Positions 1-9,406 of a DNA stretch of 64,000 nucleotides are shown here, piece after piece. The notes below the pieces were generated by a model. The model saw nothing but the letters and a program-made list of their open reading frames with translations, ran no database searches and was not told the DNA's origin. This DNA comes from JAWKTM01 sp041399085 (GTDB lineage Bacteria; Planctomycetota; Planctomycetia; Pirellulales; Pirellulaceae). Each line of letters opens with the position of its first letter. Position 1 is the first letter of the stretch. The position numbers and the translations under genes were made by a program. Location of the stretch: positions 1 to 64,000 of the forward strand of contig JAWKTM010000027.1 in assembly GCA_041399085.1 (NCBI GenBank). The letters are read 5' to 3'.

Positions 1-895
1 TGAGAACGGATACAGTGAGGGCATCCACCCCGGACCGTAACAGACGATGACAAAACGAATGTCGAATTTCCGTAAGGCAGTGCTTTCGACCCGTCTTCTT
101 GGCAATTCGTTGGAAGGCGCAGTTCACTGCGTCTGTCGTCCAGGCTTTGCCGCGAGAGTTACGAAATAGCTTGCCGCTAGGCCACCTTTCACACAATCGA
201 CGCACAATCGCTTCCGCTTTGTCCGTCATGTAGATAATGCGAGGCGCTCGTTCCATTTTTTCTTCCGACACGGGAAGCACAATGCGATGATTCGCAATCT
301 CCACATGTCGTCGTTCAATTGCCAGACACTCCGCGGCCCGAGCTCCCGTATACCATGCGAATCGACACATCTCGCGAAATTCGCGGACTGGGGTCGCCCT
401 CAGCAGCGATACGAAATCCTCCGAAGTGATGATGGTGTCGCGTGTGCCACCTTTAGGCTTGCGGAAACGGCGAATGGGGCTTTGGTCGATCACTCCTTCG
501 TCTTCCGCCCAGTTCATACACCGCACGATCGACCGAGCCAGATTGCGTTTGGTGCCGGAAGACACCTCATACGCGTCAATCCATTGCGTGACATGGAACT
601 TACGCAATTCGGAAACGCGCAGAGTTGGATGGCGCTCGGCGAACAATTGCAGCTTGTCGCGATACCACGCATACGTATCCAGCGCGCGGTTCTTCTGAAC
701 CCACTCCAGAAACTGGTCGATCAGGACGGCGACACTTACCGACTCGACCCGTCTTGTCTTGGGCCGAGCCAGCAAACGCTTGTAAGTCTCGAAGGCTTTG
801 TCGCGATCAGCCCCGAGATTGTGTTGCTTTCCATCCAGCGTGACGTACCAGACGCCCCGTGCTGGACGAAACCACGGCTTGGGAAACTTTTTCAT
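1..895 (-). CDS. Tyrosine recombinase / phage-type integrase, C-terminus beyond the window
   Basis: The reading frame starts at the ATG at 895 and stays open to base 1, about 298 residues, so the gene is cut by the window edge. An N-terminal SAM-like DNA-binding region (LIDQFLEW to about residue 140) is followed by the catalytic domain. Visible active-site parts are the first Arg in YTGARAAE and the second Arg box EIRHSF. The nucleophilic Tyr should lie just off the window. The usual His of the HxLR box reads Thr here. The start lies 131 bp beyond the 3' end of tRNA-Arg and the gene reads away from it, the usual arrangement of an element integrated at a tRNA 3' end. The element itself would extend to the left, outside the window. 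Confidence 0.85.
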   Translation of the reverse strand, partial: MKKFPKPWFRPARGVWYVTLDGKQHNLGADRDKAFETYKRLLARPKTRRVESVSVAVLIDQFLEWVQKNRALDTYAWYRDKLQLFAERHPTLRVSELRKFHVTQWIDAYEVSSGTKRNLARSIVRCMNWAEDEGVIDQSPIRRFRKPKGGTRDTIITSEDFVSLLRATPVREFREMCRFAWYTGARAAECLAIERRHVEIANHRIVLPVSEEKMERAPRIIYMTDKAEAIVRRLCERWPSGKLFRNSRGKAWTTDAVNCAFQRIAKKTGRKHCLTEIRHSFCHRLLRSGVDALTVSVL

Positions 896-947
896 GGTCA
901 AACCTCCCGACTGTGAAGGAATCACGAGACGAGCCGAGAGGTTCGTT

Positions 948-977
948 GGCCCCCGTCAGTGACGGCTGACGGGGCCC
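948..977. terminator. Strong GC-rich hairpin between tRNA-Arg and integrase
   Basis: GGCCCC(C)GTCAG pairs with CTGACGGGGCC around a six-base loop. On the plus strand it is followed by CCCTTT. On the minus strand it lies 50 bases beyond the tRNA 3' end without a U tract. It could end the tRNA transcript, or it could be part of the attachment-site region. Confidence 0.45.
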
Positions 978-1026
978 TTTCTGTGAAAATTCCGTTACGG
1001 GAGTCAACCCCGTCGACGTAAGTCAG

Positions 1027-1100
1027 TATCCCCGACAGGATTCGAACCTGTAACCTTCGGCTCCGGAGGCCGACGCTCTATCCAATTGAGCTACGGGGAC
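1027..1100 (-). tRNA. tRNA-Arg (anticodon CCG)
   Basis: A full cloverleaf reads on the minus strand. The acceptor GTCCCCG pairs with CGGGGAT with one G-U, the D arm is GCTC/GAGC, the anticodon stem is TCGGC/GCCGA with loop CTCCGGA (anticodon CCG, codon CGG), and the T arm is ACAGG TTCGAAT CCTGT. CCA is not encoded. An integrase lies immediately downstream, so the 3' half of this gene is the likely attachment site. Confidence 0.96.
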
Positions 1101-1251
1101 GTTTTGCGATGGCGTTCTCAGAGCTTAGGAACGGGGGGCGCGGGTGGCAAGGGGCGGCGAGGTTTTTCTGGCTGAGAGCGGGGGGAGCGTGCCGTGGAGG
1201 TGGTGCGGATTTGACGGTTCTTGTGATTAGGCGGGTTTTGGGTGCGCTGGG

Positions 1252-1476
1252 TTAATGCTGCCGGTGCTTACGCTGTTGGCGGGAGTTGTAGAACAGAAAT
1301 CCCGTCGTCGTAGCGCCGACGATGGCGCCCGAAATAATGGGACGCCAAAATTCGGTCACGTTTAGTGCGTTGTGCATTCCGTTCGTGGCAATTGCTACGG
1401 GAATCGCTAGAAGTACGGCTGGAATCACGATCCAGCGGTTCGGCTGTGATTTGAATCCCAATGGCTTCTCATTCAT
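1252..1476 (-). CDS. Small two-helix membrane protein, unknown function
   Basis: This 74-residue frame is read from the ATG at 1476; a TTG at 1509 would add 11 residues. It has two hydrophobic stretches, VIPAVLLAIPVAIA and IISGAIVGATTTGFLFY, and a basic tail NSRQQRKHRQH, so a small inner-membrane hairpin protein is likely. I recognise no family. It is divergent from the DUF3592 gene across about 310 bp. The competing opposite-strand frame lacks such structure. Confidence 0.5.
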   Translation of the reverse strand: MNEKPLGFKSQPNRWIVIPAVLLAIPVAIATNGMHNALNVTEFWRPIISGAIVGATTTGFLFYNSRQQRKHRQH

Positions 1477-1787
1477 TTGTTTCGTCTCGTCGCCGATTCG
1501 GTCGGGCAAGCCGACTTATGAAAGACTTTGAGGATTTCCAATCCACGCCACATCGCCGAAGAGGAGTCGATCCAACAGGTGATCCGCACCCACTCTCATG
1601 TACCTTAGCATTATCTGATAAGTGATCGGCAGTTGTGCAAATTCCCAACCGAGTTGGCACAACTGCAATTGGGGCGCGACAGTCGGCGGAATCTCGATTG
1701 CCTGGTGGTTGTGGCATCCTACGTTTGTTTATGTGCGTCTTCGCAAACGACGGGTGACGACTCCCCCAAATCGCGAGAATCGAAACA
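1477..1787. other. Intergenic region between divergent genes, no feature seen
   Basis: A 311-bp divergent spacer. Long frames cross it on both strands, but none shows a domain, a signal sequence or a convincing ribosome-binding site. It presumably holds the two divergent promoters; none stands out. Confidence 0.4.
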
Positions 1788-2396
1788 ATGAGCGCAAATG
1801 TTACAAGTGGTGAAGCCCGTCGATATGCTGCTTGGTACCACCGAATCGGATGCTGCATTTTGGTACTTGCGCCCGCCTTCTTGGGATGGGGATTTGTCGC
1901 GCAGGTGCGGTTGGGGCTGGCTAGCGCGGAATGGCCTAGCGTCCAGGGAGAGGTCCTGAATTCATACGTTCGGTACAGCCATGACCGGGGACTGAAACGC
2001 GCTGGCGGCACACCGGAAATCAGCTATCGCTATGAAGTGCAAGGGCGCACTTATGAGAATGACATGGTGACCTATGTGAACGACGGTTATGGGAATGATT
2101 GGGCGACGCAGCTCGTCGAAGCTCATCCAGTCGGCCATCTCGCCACGGTCTATTTCGATCCGAACGGACCGCACGAGTCGGTGCTAATTCCGGGCGCAAC
2201 ATCTTACGGGATATTCTTGGCGGGTTTTGCGTTCTCGATGTTCTTGACCGTGTTCTTGGTGGCCGGCGGTGGGTGTTTGTGGGCAGCCCGTTACTGGCGC
2301 AAGCAGGCGAGTCAATTGGAAGCGGAGAACAATGAAGTCAGGCGCAACAGCGCATCGGAGAGCCGGGACGACTCGTTCCTCGCCACGGGTGTATAG
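1788..2396 (+). CDS. DUF3592 domain membrane protein
   Basis: The protein has 202 residues. An N-terminal membrane helix (about 20-42) leads into the motif region WPSVQGEVLNSYV ... ISYRYEVQGRTYENDMV ... VYFDPNGPHESVL, which is typical of DUF3592. A second membrane helix (about 145-170, IFLAGFAFSMFLTVFLVAGG) and a charged cytoplasmic tail follow. Family members are usually small membrane proteins with an extracytoplasmic beta-rich domain and no assigned reaction. The gene lies 72 bp before another membrane-anchored hypothetical protein on the same strand. Confidence 0.8.
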   Translation: MSANVTSGEARRYAAWYHRIGCCILVLAPAFLGWGFVAQVRLGLASAEWPSVQGEVLNSYVRYSHDRGLKRAGGTPEISYRYEVQGRTYENDMVTYVNDGYGNDWATQLVEAHPVGHLATVYFDPNGPHESVLIPGATSYGIFLAGFAFSMFLTVFLVAGGGCLWAARYWRKQASQLEAENNEVRRNSASESRDDSFLATGV

Positions 2397-2468
2397 CGCG
2401 GAGATTGCGCTCGCGGCGTCTCGTGGGCACCGTCGAATTCTAACTTTCAGTTTTTGGGGGCATAAGTC

Positions 2469-3008
2469 ATGAACGTGCGACATATTGTGCCGACTTTGGC
2501 CGTAGTGGTGTCTGCCTTGGCAATCGCGTTCACATTATTTCTGACCGGATCGGCATTCTTTTGCTTTGATTTATTCACCGAATCCACAGTAGACCTCTCG
2601 CTTGCTGAGGACGTCCATTGTCAGATTCCTAACATCCATGAGACGGAACCGGTGGATATCTCTTTAGTGGCCGATCGCCCGGAGCGGCCGGTTGAACGCG
2701 CTATGCTGGCGACGATTCACGCTCAAGGCGACAAGCCGTTCGTGCTGTTGAAACCATACCATGATGGTTTCGTGGCTCGAAGCGGCTGGGTTCGTTGCGA
2801 AGAATTCTCCACTGCGGCGGAGCAATTTGTGCGGACTCAAATCGAAGGCAATGTGTCCGAACCTCTTGTAGTGGTCGTGGCCTACGAAACGCTGCAAGAG
2901 TCGCCGAAGGACGCGGAGCTCAGTGGCGATGGCGATCATAAGTCATCTCGCCCCCGATTCTTGAAGGGGCGATTAGTAGCCATTCGATTGCGGGAGATGT
3001 CGAGTTAG
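2469..3008 (+). CDS. Hypothetical membrane-anchored protein
   Basis: The protein has 179 residues. An N-terminal hydrophobic helix (about 8-33, IVPTLAVVVSALAIAFTLFL) is followed by a soluble domain with two Cys and no motif I recognise. A G-rich stretch (ggggg) 12 bases before the ATG may serve as ribosome-binding site. It probably forms a two-gene unit with the upstream DUF3592 protein. Function unknown. Confidence 0.6.
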   Translation: MNVRHIVPTLAVVVSALAIAFTLFLTGSAFFCFDLFTESTVDLSLAEDVHCQIPNIHETEPVDISLVADRPERPVERAMLATIHAQGDKPFVLLKPYHDGFVARSGWVRCEEFSTAAEQFVRTQIEGNVSEPLVVVVAYETLQESPKDAELSGDGDHKSSRPRFLKGRLVAIRLREMSS

Positions 3009-3030
3009 GGAGAGTCGAGCCTCACGAATG

Positions 3031-3059
3031 CAAGTGGAGCTTTCCGCTCCCGGCTTGCT
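3031..3059. terminator. Hairpin between convergent genes
   Basis: GCAAG pairs with CTTGC outside and GGAGC with GCTCC inside, around a short TTTCC loop. It lies between the convergent ends at 3008 and 3123 and could terminate either side. There is no U tract. Confidence 0.35.
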
Positions 3060-3122
3060 TGGGCGGTAGGTCGGAGCTCGTGGCGTTGTCCACTACGAAA
3101 AAGCAATCGTCGTTTGGTCGCC

Positions 3123-4930
3123 TCAATGGTTGCGGCGACGGTCGGTGAATGCGTCGTAGGCGAAGACGCTGGCGAGTAGCAGGGCGAAGAAGAGCCAGCG
3201 GGATTTGGACATCGTTAGACCTGCCGAAGGCGACTCCGTCGACGCTTCGCCTTGCGGGACCGGCGGCTCTGCAGCCGGGGCGTCTGGACGCGGGTTGTCG
3301 ATCGCTTGTGGGTCGACCGGAGCTGGTGGCGCCGCGGAAGGATCGGGCGGGCCTGATTCCGAATCGTCCCCACGTTCGATCGCGATTACTTCGGCCGGCG
3401 CCAAACGTTTGCCGGCCAATTCCGAAGCGATCATCCTGATCATTAATCGGTCCAATCGTTCGACTTGGTATTCCGGCACATGAGGCTTGGCGTGTGGATT
3501 TCCCACTCCTGAATGGTCGGTTAGGAAAAGATATTGTCCCATTGTGAGGAACGAAGTGGCTCTCATAATGAACTCGGCTTGCCAAGCTACACCGCTGCCG
3601 GCGATGGGATAAGCTCTAACACCTTGTTCGCGTAGTCGTTGGGCCGCCGACATGGCGCGAGCCGCATGCTGGTCGTGCGGCGGGGCGTCGCCGACTAGGA
3701 ACATCACTCGTGCCGTGTTCCGTTCGCGCCAGCTCAAATCGGCCGCTTGTTCGAGCGCCAGATGCATCGCTTCGGGGTAGTCGCCGCCGCCGTTGGCGGA
3801 TTGTTCGGCCAGTGTCTCGCGGAACGTCAACAGCGAATCGGTAAAATCAAAGGCACGGGTCACATACTCATCACCCTCGTCACGATACAAAATCACCGCA
3901 TATCGCTGATCGACTTCGGGAAACATACGGGCGATGGCAGCCGAAATACTGTCGATTTCGACTTTGAGATATTCCAATTCGTCGCCCATGCTTCCGGTCG
4001 TGTCAATCACCAGAGCCAAATCCAGTTGTTTCGGAGCGGCGTGTTCGACGGCGTCGAGTGTGATCTTCCATGTCGCTTCGTCGCTGGAACGCGTATGGGT
4101 GGAAGACTTATCGCCGTTCGGCGGCGTGACCGTGACGACGAACTCGCCGTCGGCCGAGTTCCCGTCCATGCCGGTCAACAACATCACCCGGCCATCGCTG
4201 CCCGTCCGCAAGTCCAACAATGATTTGCGGTCGTTCGCCTGAGCCGATTCGGACGACTGCACCACGACGCGGGCATCGCCGACCGGTTGCCCTTGGCCAT
4301 CCACGACTTCGATCACCACGCGTTGGCCAATGGCGAATCGTGGATAGGTCTCGCGCGGGTCGTTCTGCATTGTTTTGGAGAGGAAATCGCGGAACGAATC
4401 GAAGCGGGCGATGTCGTCAAAGCTGCCCGCCGTGAGCAAGCCGGATTGCAGATTGCGATTCAATCGAGCCGGCGTTTTCGCGGCCTCCTCAACTCGCGAT
4501 GACGGTTTGGCAGGTGATTCTTCGGCCGATCGCGATTCCGAGGCCCGCGCTCGCGTCGGTTCCGGCGCGCTGGACAAGGGAGCCATCGGCGCTGGTGAAG
4601 TCGTCGGGGCGGCTGCAAATTCTGTGGGAGCCGATGCCGACGCGGGCAACTCGGCCGTCACGTCGGCGGGGGCAGGTCCGCTCGAAGCAAACGATCGTCG
4701 GCCGCCGAACTCTCGTCGAACGACTCCGCCGCTCCGGGTTCCATTTCCATCCTCGACACATCGCCAGCCCCGCCCGACGCCGTGCTCGACGAATCGGCAT
4801 GAGACGACTGGGCGACCGGCGGCGTTGTCCGCGGAGCCTGTTGGCCGCAGCCGAGCATGACGGCGACCGCAATACTCGTGATACCGAAACCGAGAATGAC
4901 GAACGGCGATCCGCGGCGTGACGTGCGCAT
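3123..4930 (-). CDS. VWA-domain lipoprotein with C-terminal membrane anchor (one frameshift)
   Basis: The real start is the ATG at 4930, preceded by GGAGAG. It gives a lipoprotein signal with lipobox MLGC (Cys about residue 28) and an Ala/Ser/Pro-rich linker. About 80 residues in, near 4665-4700 beside a GGGGG run, the frame must shift by one missing base to join the rest. The second part has an Ig-like segment, a von Willebrand A domain with MIDAS start DLALVIDTTGSMGDE, and a final membrane helix WLFFALLLASVFAYDAF. VWA domains bind ligands through a metal ion. A long extension upstream of 4930 in the VWA frame is out-of-frame shadow of the lipoprotein segment. Lipid anchor plus C-terminal helix is an unusual combination. 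Confidence 0.75.
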
Positions 4931-5245
4931 GACGAAACTCTCCGACAAAGGCGTGCGACGAGCGAGCCAGCGACAAAGCCGTCGCTAGCGGGAGCGAACA
5001 CAGGAAGAAAGGCGTTTGGTCCCGCTGATAGACGCGCGTTTGCCGGGGAAAATTCCCGAAAATCATCGAGCTCGGCGATTCCGCTGCTTCGAGCTGCGAA
5101 GGCAACCGAAAGCGTTCGCGTCGGGCAATCGAACGTGACGCCACGCACGGCAAGGACTACGATCAAACGTGGCGCTCGGGGCATTGCCGCTTCGTCGCCG
5201 TTGCATGGAAACGCTTCGTTCGCTCAACCTTCAGGAGCAATCTTG

Positions 5246-7885
5246 ATGAACTCCGCCGCCACGTTGGCTCTGTTGGCTTCGTTGTTCGTGAATCAAACCA
5301 CGACGACCGAGGCGCCGAACGAAACCAAGATCGAACAGGCGATCCAGCAACTTAGCGATCGCGATTTCGCCACCCGCCAAGCGGCCACGGTTCTGCTGTG
5401 GGAAGCTGGCAAGGACGCCGCAGCGGCGCTGGAACGTGCCGCCGGTTCGTCCGATCGCGAGGTCGCTTATCGTGTCCGGCAAATCCTGGACAAATTCAAA
5501 TACGGCATCTTCGCCGACACGCCGCCGGAAGTCGTCCGCCTCATCAATCAGTATCGCGACGGAGACATCAACATCCGTCGCGAAGTGCTGAGTCAGCTTC
5601 AACAGCGCGACGCGTTGGAGACGGTGATGACGTTGCTCGAAGCGGAACCGAACGAGGAGTTTCGCCAGCAACTTACGACACAGTTGCTGCGCGATGTCGA
5701 GAAAGTCGTGCCGAGGCTGATCCTGGAGCAACAGTATGATCGCGTCCAGCAACTGTTGCGTCTCGGGGCGAACACCGACGACGGCATGGCGCTCTACACA
5801 ACGTATCTGTTGTTGCGAAAGGAAGCCGAGCCGCGTATCGCTGAGTTGCGGCGGCGAGCCGATCGGAACGAGTTGGAGCCGCGGGATGCGAAGCTGCTGG
5901 CCCATTTGCTGCGAGCGACGGGCCAGTTGTCGGCGGCCAAAGAAGCGGCGGAAACGGCGGGGCTCGACGGGCTGCAGAAATCCGTGCTGTTCGATCTCGG
6001 CGAATGGTCCGAGCTGTCGCGGATCGAGGACGACCCGGCGGCGATCGCGGCCCTGTCCACTTACGCGTTGATCGAACGACTGGGATTCGTCGCGGCGTAT
6101 TACCGGCTGGCTGGAAACGAGGCGAAGTTCGTCGCCACGATCGATCGCATGCGGGAGCTGTCCGATAACGACGCGCTGCGGTGGCATGTGGCCGAAGCGC
6201 TCATCATCAACGGACGCTTCGACGAAGGCCAACAGTTGATGAGCAAGGCGAATGAATCGACGGCATTTCGGTTGCTGATGGCCCAGGCCCGCTATCGCGA
6301 GGCATTCGCTCTGATCGGCTTGGCCAACACCCAAGCGGACCGCAGCGTCTGGCTCGAACAGATGATTAAAGATGTGCAGAGCACGGACAAGCCGAAACGC
6401 GATCGGTTTGAGGTGGGCTTGCAAGCGGCACGGGCTTTGGCGCGAGTTGGGTTGTCGGATGAAGCGCAGCGTTTCTTTCGCGACTTGGGCGACGCGGTCA
6501 AGGAGGACGAAGACGGGCACAAGCAACGCCTGCGCAGCTTGATCGGCGTGGAAAGCAAGTCGGGCCAACGCGACTTGGCGTTGTCTCACGCGGCGTTCGC
6601 GCTGGCACAAACGGCGAACACCTATGCCCTCAGTGCGGCTTACCCGGAACACTATCAACCGGCGTCCTTGTGGTGGGAGTTTCTCACGCACGAATTCAAA
6701 AGCGAACAACGCACCGACACGCTCGCTCGGATCGATCGGCTGATCTATGCCCGCGGCGGGAAGATGCCGAACGAAGAACTCGATGCGTTGGCACCGGCGG
6801 GTAAGCGTTTCGGCGATTCGCTCGACAACGACAAGCGAGCAAAGTGGCTGTATGAGATCGCCGACACGTATTTGCGGCACGGGCACGCGGAGCTCGGCGA
6901 GCAACGGTTGCGCGAAGCGGCCGAGTTGTCGAACGAAGCCGCGGTGAAGCTCGGCGATCTGGCGGCCGAGCGCGACGAGTGGCCGGCGGCTCGCGACTGG
7001 TACGGCAAGGCTTGGGATCGAGACAAGACTCAGTTTCTCGCGTTCTATCTGCAAGGCCAAATGATGAGGAAGACGGGCGACGACGCGGCCGGCCAGCGGC
7101 AATGCGAGACGGCCGAGTTGCTGCCGCTGAGCCAGCAGAGTCGCCGGACCTTTGCCCAAGGGCTGCAAGACCGCGGCTACAAAGACGACGCGATACGGAA
7201 TTGGCAGGTGCTGGTTCGCACGGGCGACATGCACAACTGGTACACGAACGACGCCGCGAAGCAGATCGGCAATTTGGTCAGCAAGCAAGATCCGTCAAGA
7301 GCGGTCGACGGTTGGCGGCGACTGTTGCTGAGTGCGCTGAAGACCAGCTCCAGCTTTACCGAAGCCGAGGGCTATTTGCAGTTGCCGCAATTAATCCACA
7401 AGGTGCAAGCTCGCACTTTGTTGGCCGCTGGCAAGAACGAGGCGGCGCTGGCGGAACTGAAGCTCGCCCACGCCGCGCTGCCGGGCGGAATTCAACTGGC
7501 CGAAGATCTGTTCCACCAATTCGACGCGGCCGGAATGCAAGAAGCGATCGATCCGCTCTTCAACCAAACGTATTCGCTCTACGTCGAACTGTGCGAAGAC
7601 TATCCCGAGACCGCTTCGCATCACAACAACCTGGCTTGGCTCGCCGCCCGCTGTGATCGGCAATTAGACGCGGCGCTCACGCACTCCGAACGTGCGGTGA
7701 AGTTGTCCCCGGAGAGCATGGCTTATCTCGATACGCTGGCCGAAGTTCACTTCCGCCGCGGCGACACATCGCAAGCGATCGAATTGGCCGAGAAATGCCT
7801 CGCCGCCGAGCCGAACAATACGCACTTTCAAACGCAGCTCAAGCGTTTTCGCGGCGAACCGGTGGAAGAAGCCGAGAGCGAATAA
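5246..7885 (+). CDS. Exported HEAT/TPR repeat protein
   Basis: The ATG at 5246 has AGGAG ten bases upstream and yields 879 residues; a longer frame from 5135 has no such site. The N-terminus MNSAATLALLASLFVNQ looks like a signal or anchor. Residues about 35-90 resemble a HEAT-like segment (LSDRDFATRQAATVLLWEAG). The rest is alpha-helical tetratricopeptide-type sequence, ending in clear TPR units (HHNNLAWLAARCDRQLDAAL, AYLDTLAEVHFRRGDTSQAI). No catalytic motif is seen, so it is probably a scaffold. It is divergent from the VWA lipoprotein, and shared promoters between 4930 and 5246 may link the two. Confidence 0.8.
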   Translation: MNSAATLALLASLFVNQTTTTEAPNETKIEQAIQQLSDRDFATRQAATVLLWEAGKDAAAALERAAGSSDREVAYRVRQILDKFKYGIFADTPPEVVRLINQYRDGDINIRREVLSQLQQRDALETVMTLLEAEPNEEFRQQLTTQLLRDVEKVVPRLILEQQYDRVQQLLRLGANTDDGMALYTTYLLLRKEAEPRIAELRRRADRNELEPRDAKLLAHLLRATGQLSAAKEAAETAGLDGLQKSVLFDLGEWSELSRIEDDPAAIAALSTYALIERLGFVAAYYRLAGNEAKFVATIDRMRELSDNDALRWHVAEALIINGRFDEGQQLMSKANESTAFRLLMAQARYREAFALIGLANTQADRSVWLEQMIKDVQSTDKPKRDRFEVGLQAARALARVGLSDEAQRFFRDLGDAVKEDEDGHKQRLRSLIGVESKSGQRDLALSHAAFALAQTANTYALSAAYPEHYQPASLWWEFLTHEFKSEQRTDTLARIDRLIYARGGKMPNEELDALAPAGKRFGDSLDNDKRAKWLYEIADTYLRHGHAELGEQRLREAAELSNEAAVKLGDLAAERDEWPAARDWYGKAWDRDKTQFLAFYLQGQMMRKTGDDAAGQRQCETAELLPLSQQSRRTFAQGLQDRGYKDDAIRNWQVLVRTGDMHNWYTNDAAKQIGNLVSKQDPSRAVDGWRRLLLSALKTSSSFTEAEGYLQLPQLIHKVQARTLLAAGKNEAALAELKLAHAALPGGIQLAEDLFHQFDAAGMQEAIDPLFNQTYSLYVELCEDYPETASHHNNLAWLAARCDRQLDAALTHSERAVKLSPESMAYLDTLAEVHFRRGDTSQAIELAEKCLAAEPNNTHFQTQLKRFRGEPVEEAESE

Positions 7886-7963
7886 GGTCTCCATAGCCGT
7901 GAACCGCTCGGCGGTCCAACGCTGGATTGCCGAGCAATCCGCGACGATCGACGACGCTCTCGT

Positions 7964-8536
7964 TCACTCCAACGGGCGGCGCGGCATCTTGCGAGGGAAC
8001 GGCGGGCGTTCGGTGCCGGGCAGCTCGCCGCCATTCTCGAACTGCCACATCTTTCGCTCTTCGGGCGTGGCGTAGTAACGCAGCCACGTGGTCGGGTCGT
8101 CGTCGATATCCAGACAATGCCAATGAAGCAGGTTCTTCGGAATGTCCAGCTTCTTCTCGGCCGCCGGCAGGATATCGCGGTACAACAGACAATACAGTTG
8201 GCGATCCGACAGATGATCCGTGAAATCGAGCGCGATTCGCTTCTCGTACAGAGCATGAATCGTCTGCCACAGCCGCTCGTGCAACTGTTCGTCGTCCAGC
8301 GAATCGGGGTGCGGCAGCGACAGCTCGGGGTTGAACCACTGGCTGATCGGCAGCACGGGAGCCCGCTCCCAGGCCAGCATCGACGCCAGAAATTCGTTCT
8401 CGATATGGGTCGGCATCCGGCGGACGTCGACCAGCGCCACGGACTCATCGATGTACGGTTCCAGCTCGTCCCGCAGGCGTGCGTTCAGAAGCAACTGGTC
8501 CACTTCTTCGAAACCGGATTGGGGCGAATGAGACAT
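7964..8536 (-). CDS. Conserved hypothetical cytoplasmic protein
   Basis: The protein has 190 residues from the ATG at 8536; the frame can be extended to 8632, but the extension looks non-coding. It is acidic and soluble, with no signal peptide or membrane segment. Notable motifs are LPHPDSLDDEQLHERLWQ and a His-rich HWHCLDID segment. I believe similar proteins occur in other planctomycetes, but no function is known to me. Its 3' end faces the TPR gene across 78 bp containing a small ACCGC/GCGGT hairpin. Confidence 0.7.
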   Translation of the reverse strand: MSHSPQSGFEEVDQLLLNARLRDELEPYIDESVALVDVRRMPTHIENEFLASMLAWERAPVLPISQWFNPELSLPHPDSLDDEQLHERLWQTIHALYEKRIALDFTDHLSDRQLYCLLYRDILPAAEKKLDIPKNLLHWHCLDIDDDPTTWLRYYATPEERKMWQFENGGELPGTERPPFPRKMPRRPLE

Positions 8537-8809
8537 GATTACCTGAATTCGTTCGATCGGTTTTGGGCGGAAGCCGCCGGGGTATTCCGCGCTCGCATGG
8601 TTTGAATTTATCAAGCTCAGCCCGGCTCGCAATACAAAACGTGAGCGAAACGGCCCGGATGATGGAAAATCGCGAAACCGCTTCCGACACGACCCCTACG
8701 ACTGCAAGAGTTTGGCAAAAGTCAAGCGGAAAAGTCGCCCCAGCCCGGTTCTCCACACGGACTTGCCGCGACGCCCCGGATTAGCCAAACGGCGGCCGAG
8801 CAAGCATCT

Positions 8810-9144
8810 CGGCACGCCAAAACGTCGCTTCGGTCGCGGAAGAAACGCCTTCGGCAGCCCAAGAAATCGATTCGGTAGCTCGAGAAACGAGTCCGGTAGC
8901 CCAAGAAACGACGTCGGTAGCCCAAGAAACGAACTCGGTAGAACGAGAAATGACTCCGGTCGATCAAGAAATGGGCTCGGTACGCCAAGAAATCGCCTCG
9001 GTAGCTGGAGAAATCGCTTCGGTAGTTCAAGAAATCGCCGCGGCAGATCGAGAAACGAGCGCGGTAGTCGGAGAAACGCCCCGGTAGAGCCAAGAAACAG
9101 GCCGGCAAAGTAAAGCAACGAGCCCGAAAACTCAAGAAATGAGC
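8810..9144. repeat. Degenerate 21-bp tandem repeat array, about 16 units
   Basis: Units begin CGGTAG and carry AAGAAA about ten bases later. The spacing is exactly 21 bp from 8831 to 9062, with one single-base slip near 9082. Because 21 is a multiple of three, both strands stay open and give artificial heptad proteins (GSPRNRF-like on plus, FLGLPDS-like on minus). These should not be called genes. The array fills most of the 8537-9406 gap upstream of the transporter gene. Confidence 0.9.
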
Positions 9145-9406
9145 CCGGCATCGTCGAGTTGGTTGCGGTTCCTCCACCACATCGCCTGGCACGGCCGCCA
9201 ACTCACCGGCTGTGCTCGCCGAGTTGCCAGTACCGCTTCGCCGAGTAGCCAACTTTCGCGGCAACTTCAAAACACGCCAGCTTCGCGGTAAAGTGATGGG
9301 TCGCATTCATCCCTCCCATTCACCGTGGCCGGCGCGTCGGCATTTCACCTCGGCGTCACACCAGCCCGACAAGCCGCGGCTCGCTACATCACAAGGCTCT
9401 CGTCCG

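Noticed and set aside
4489..5184. 231-residue minus-strand frame
   Set aside because: Third-frame shadow of the VWA lipoprotein; Arg/Ser-rich with no domain.
5231..7288. 685-residue minus-strand frame opposite the TPR gene
   Set aside because: Antisense shadow. The plus-strand frame has a ribosome-binding site, a signal region and TPR motifs.
8696..9306. Long frames on both strands with heptad repeats (133, 151 and 194 residues)
   Set aside because: All arise from the 21-bp tandem repeat, which keeps several frames open. There is no ribosome-binding site and codon use is unlike real genes.
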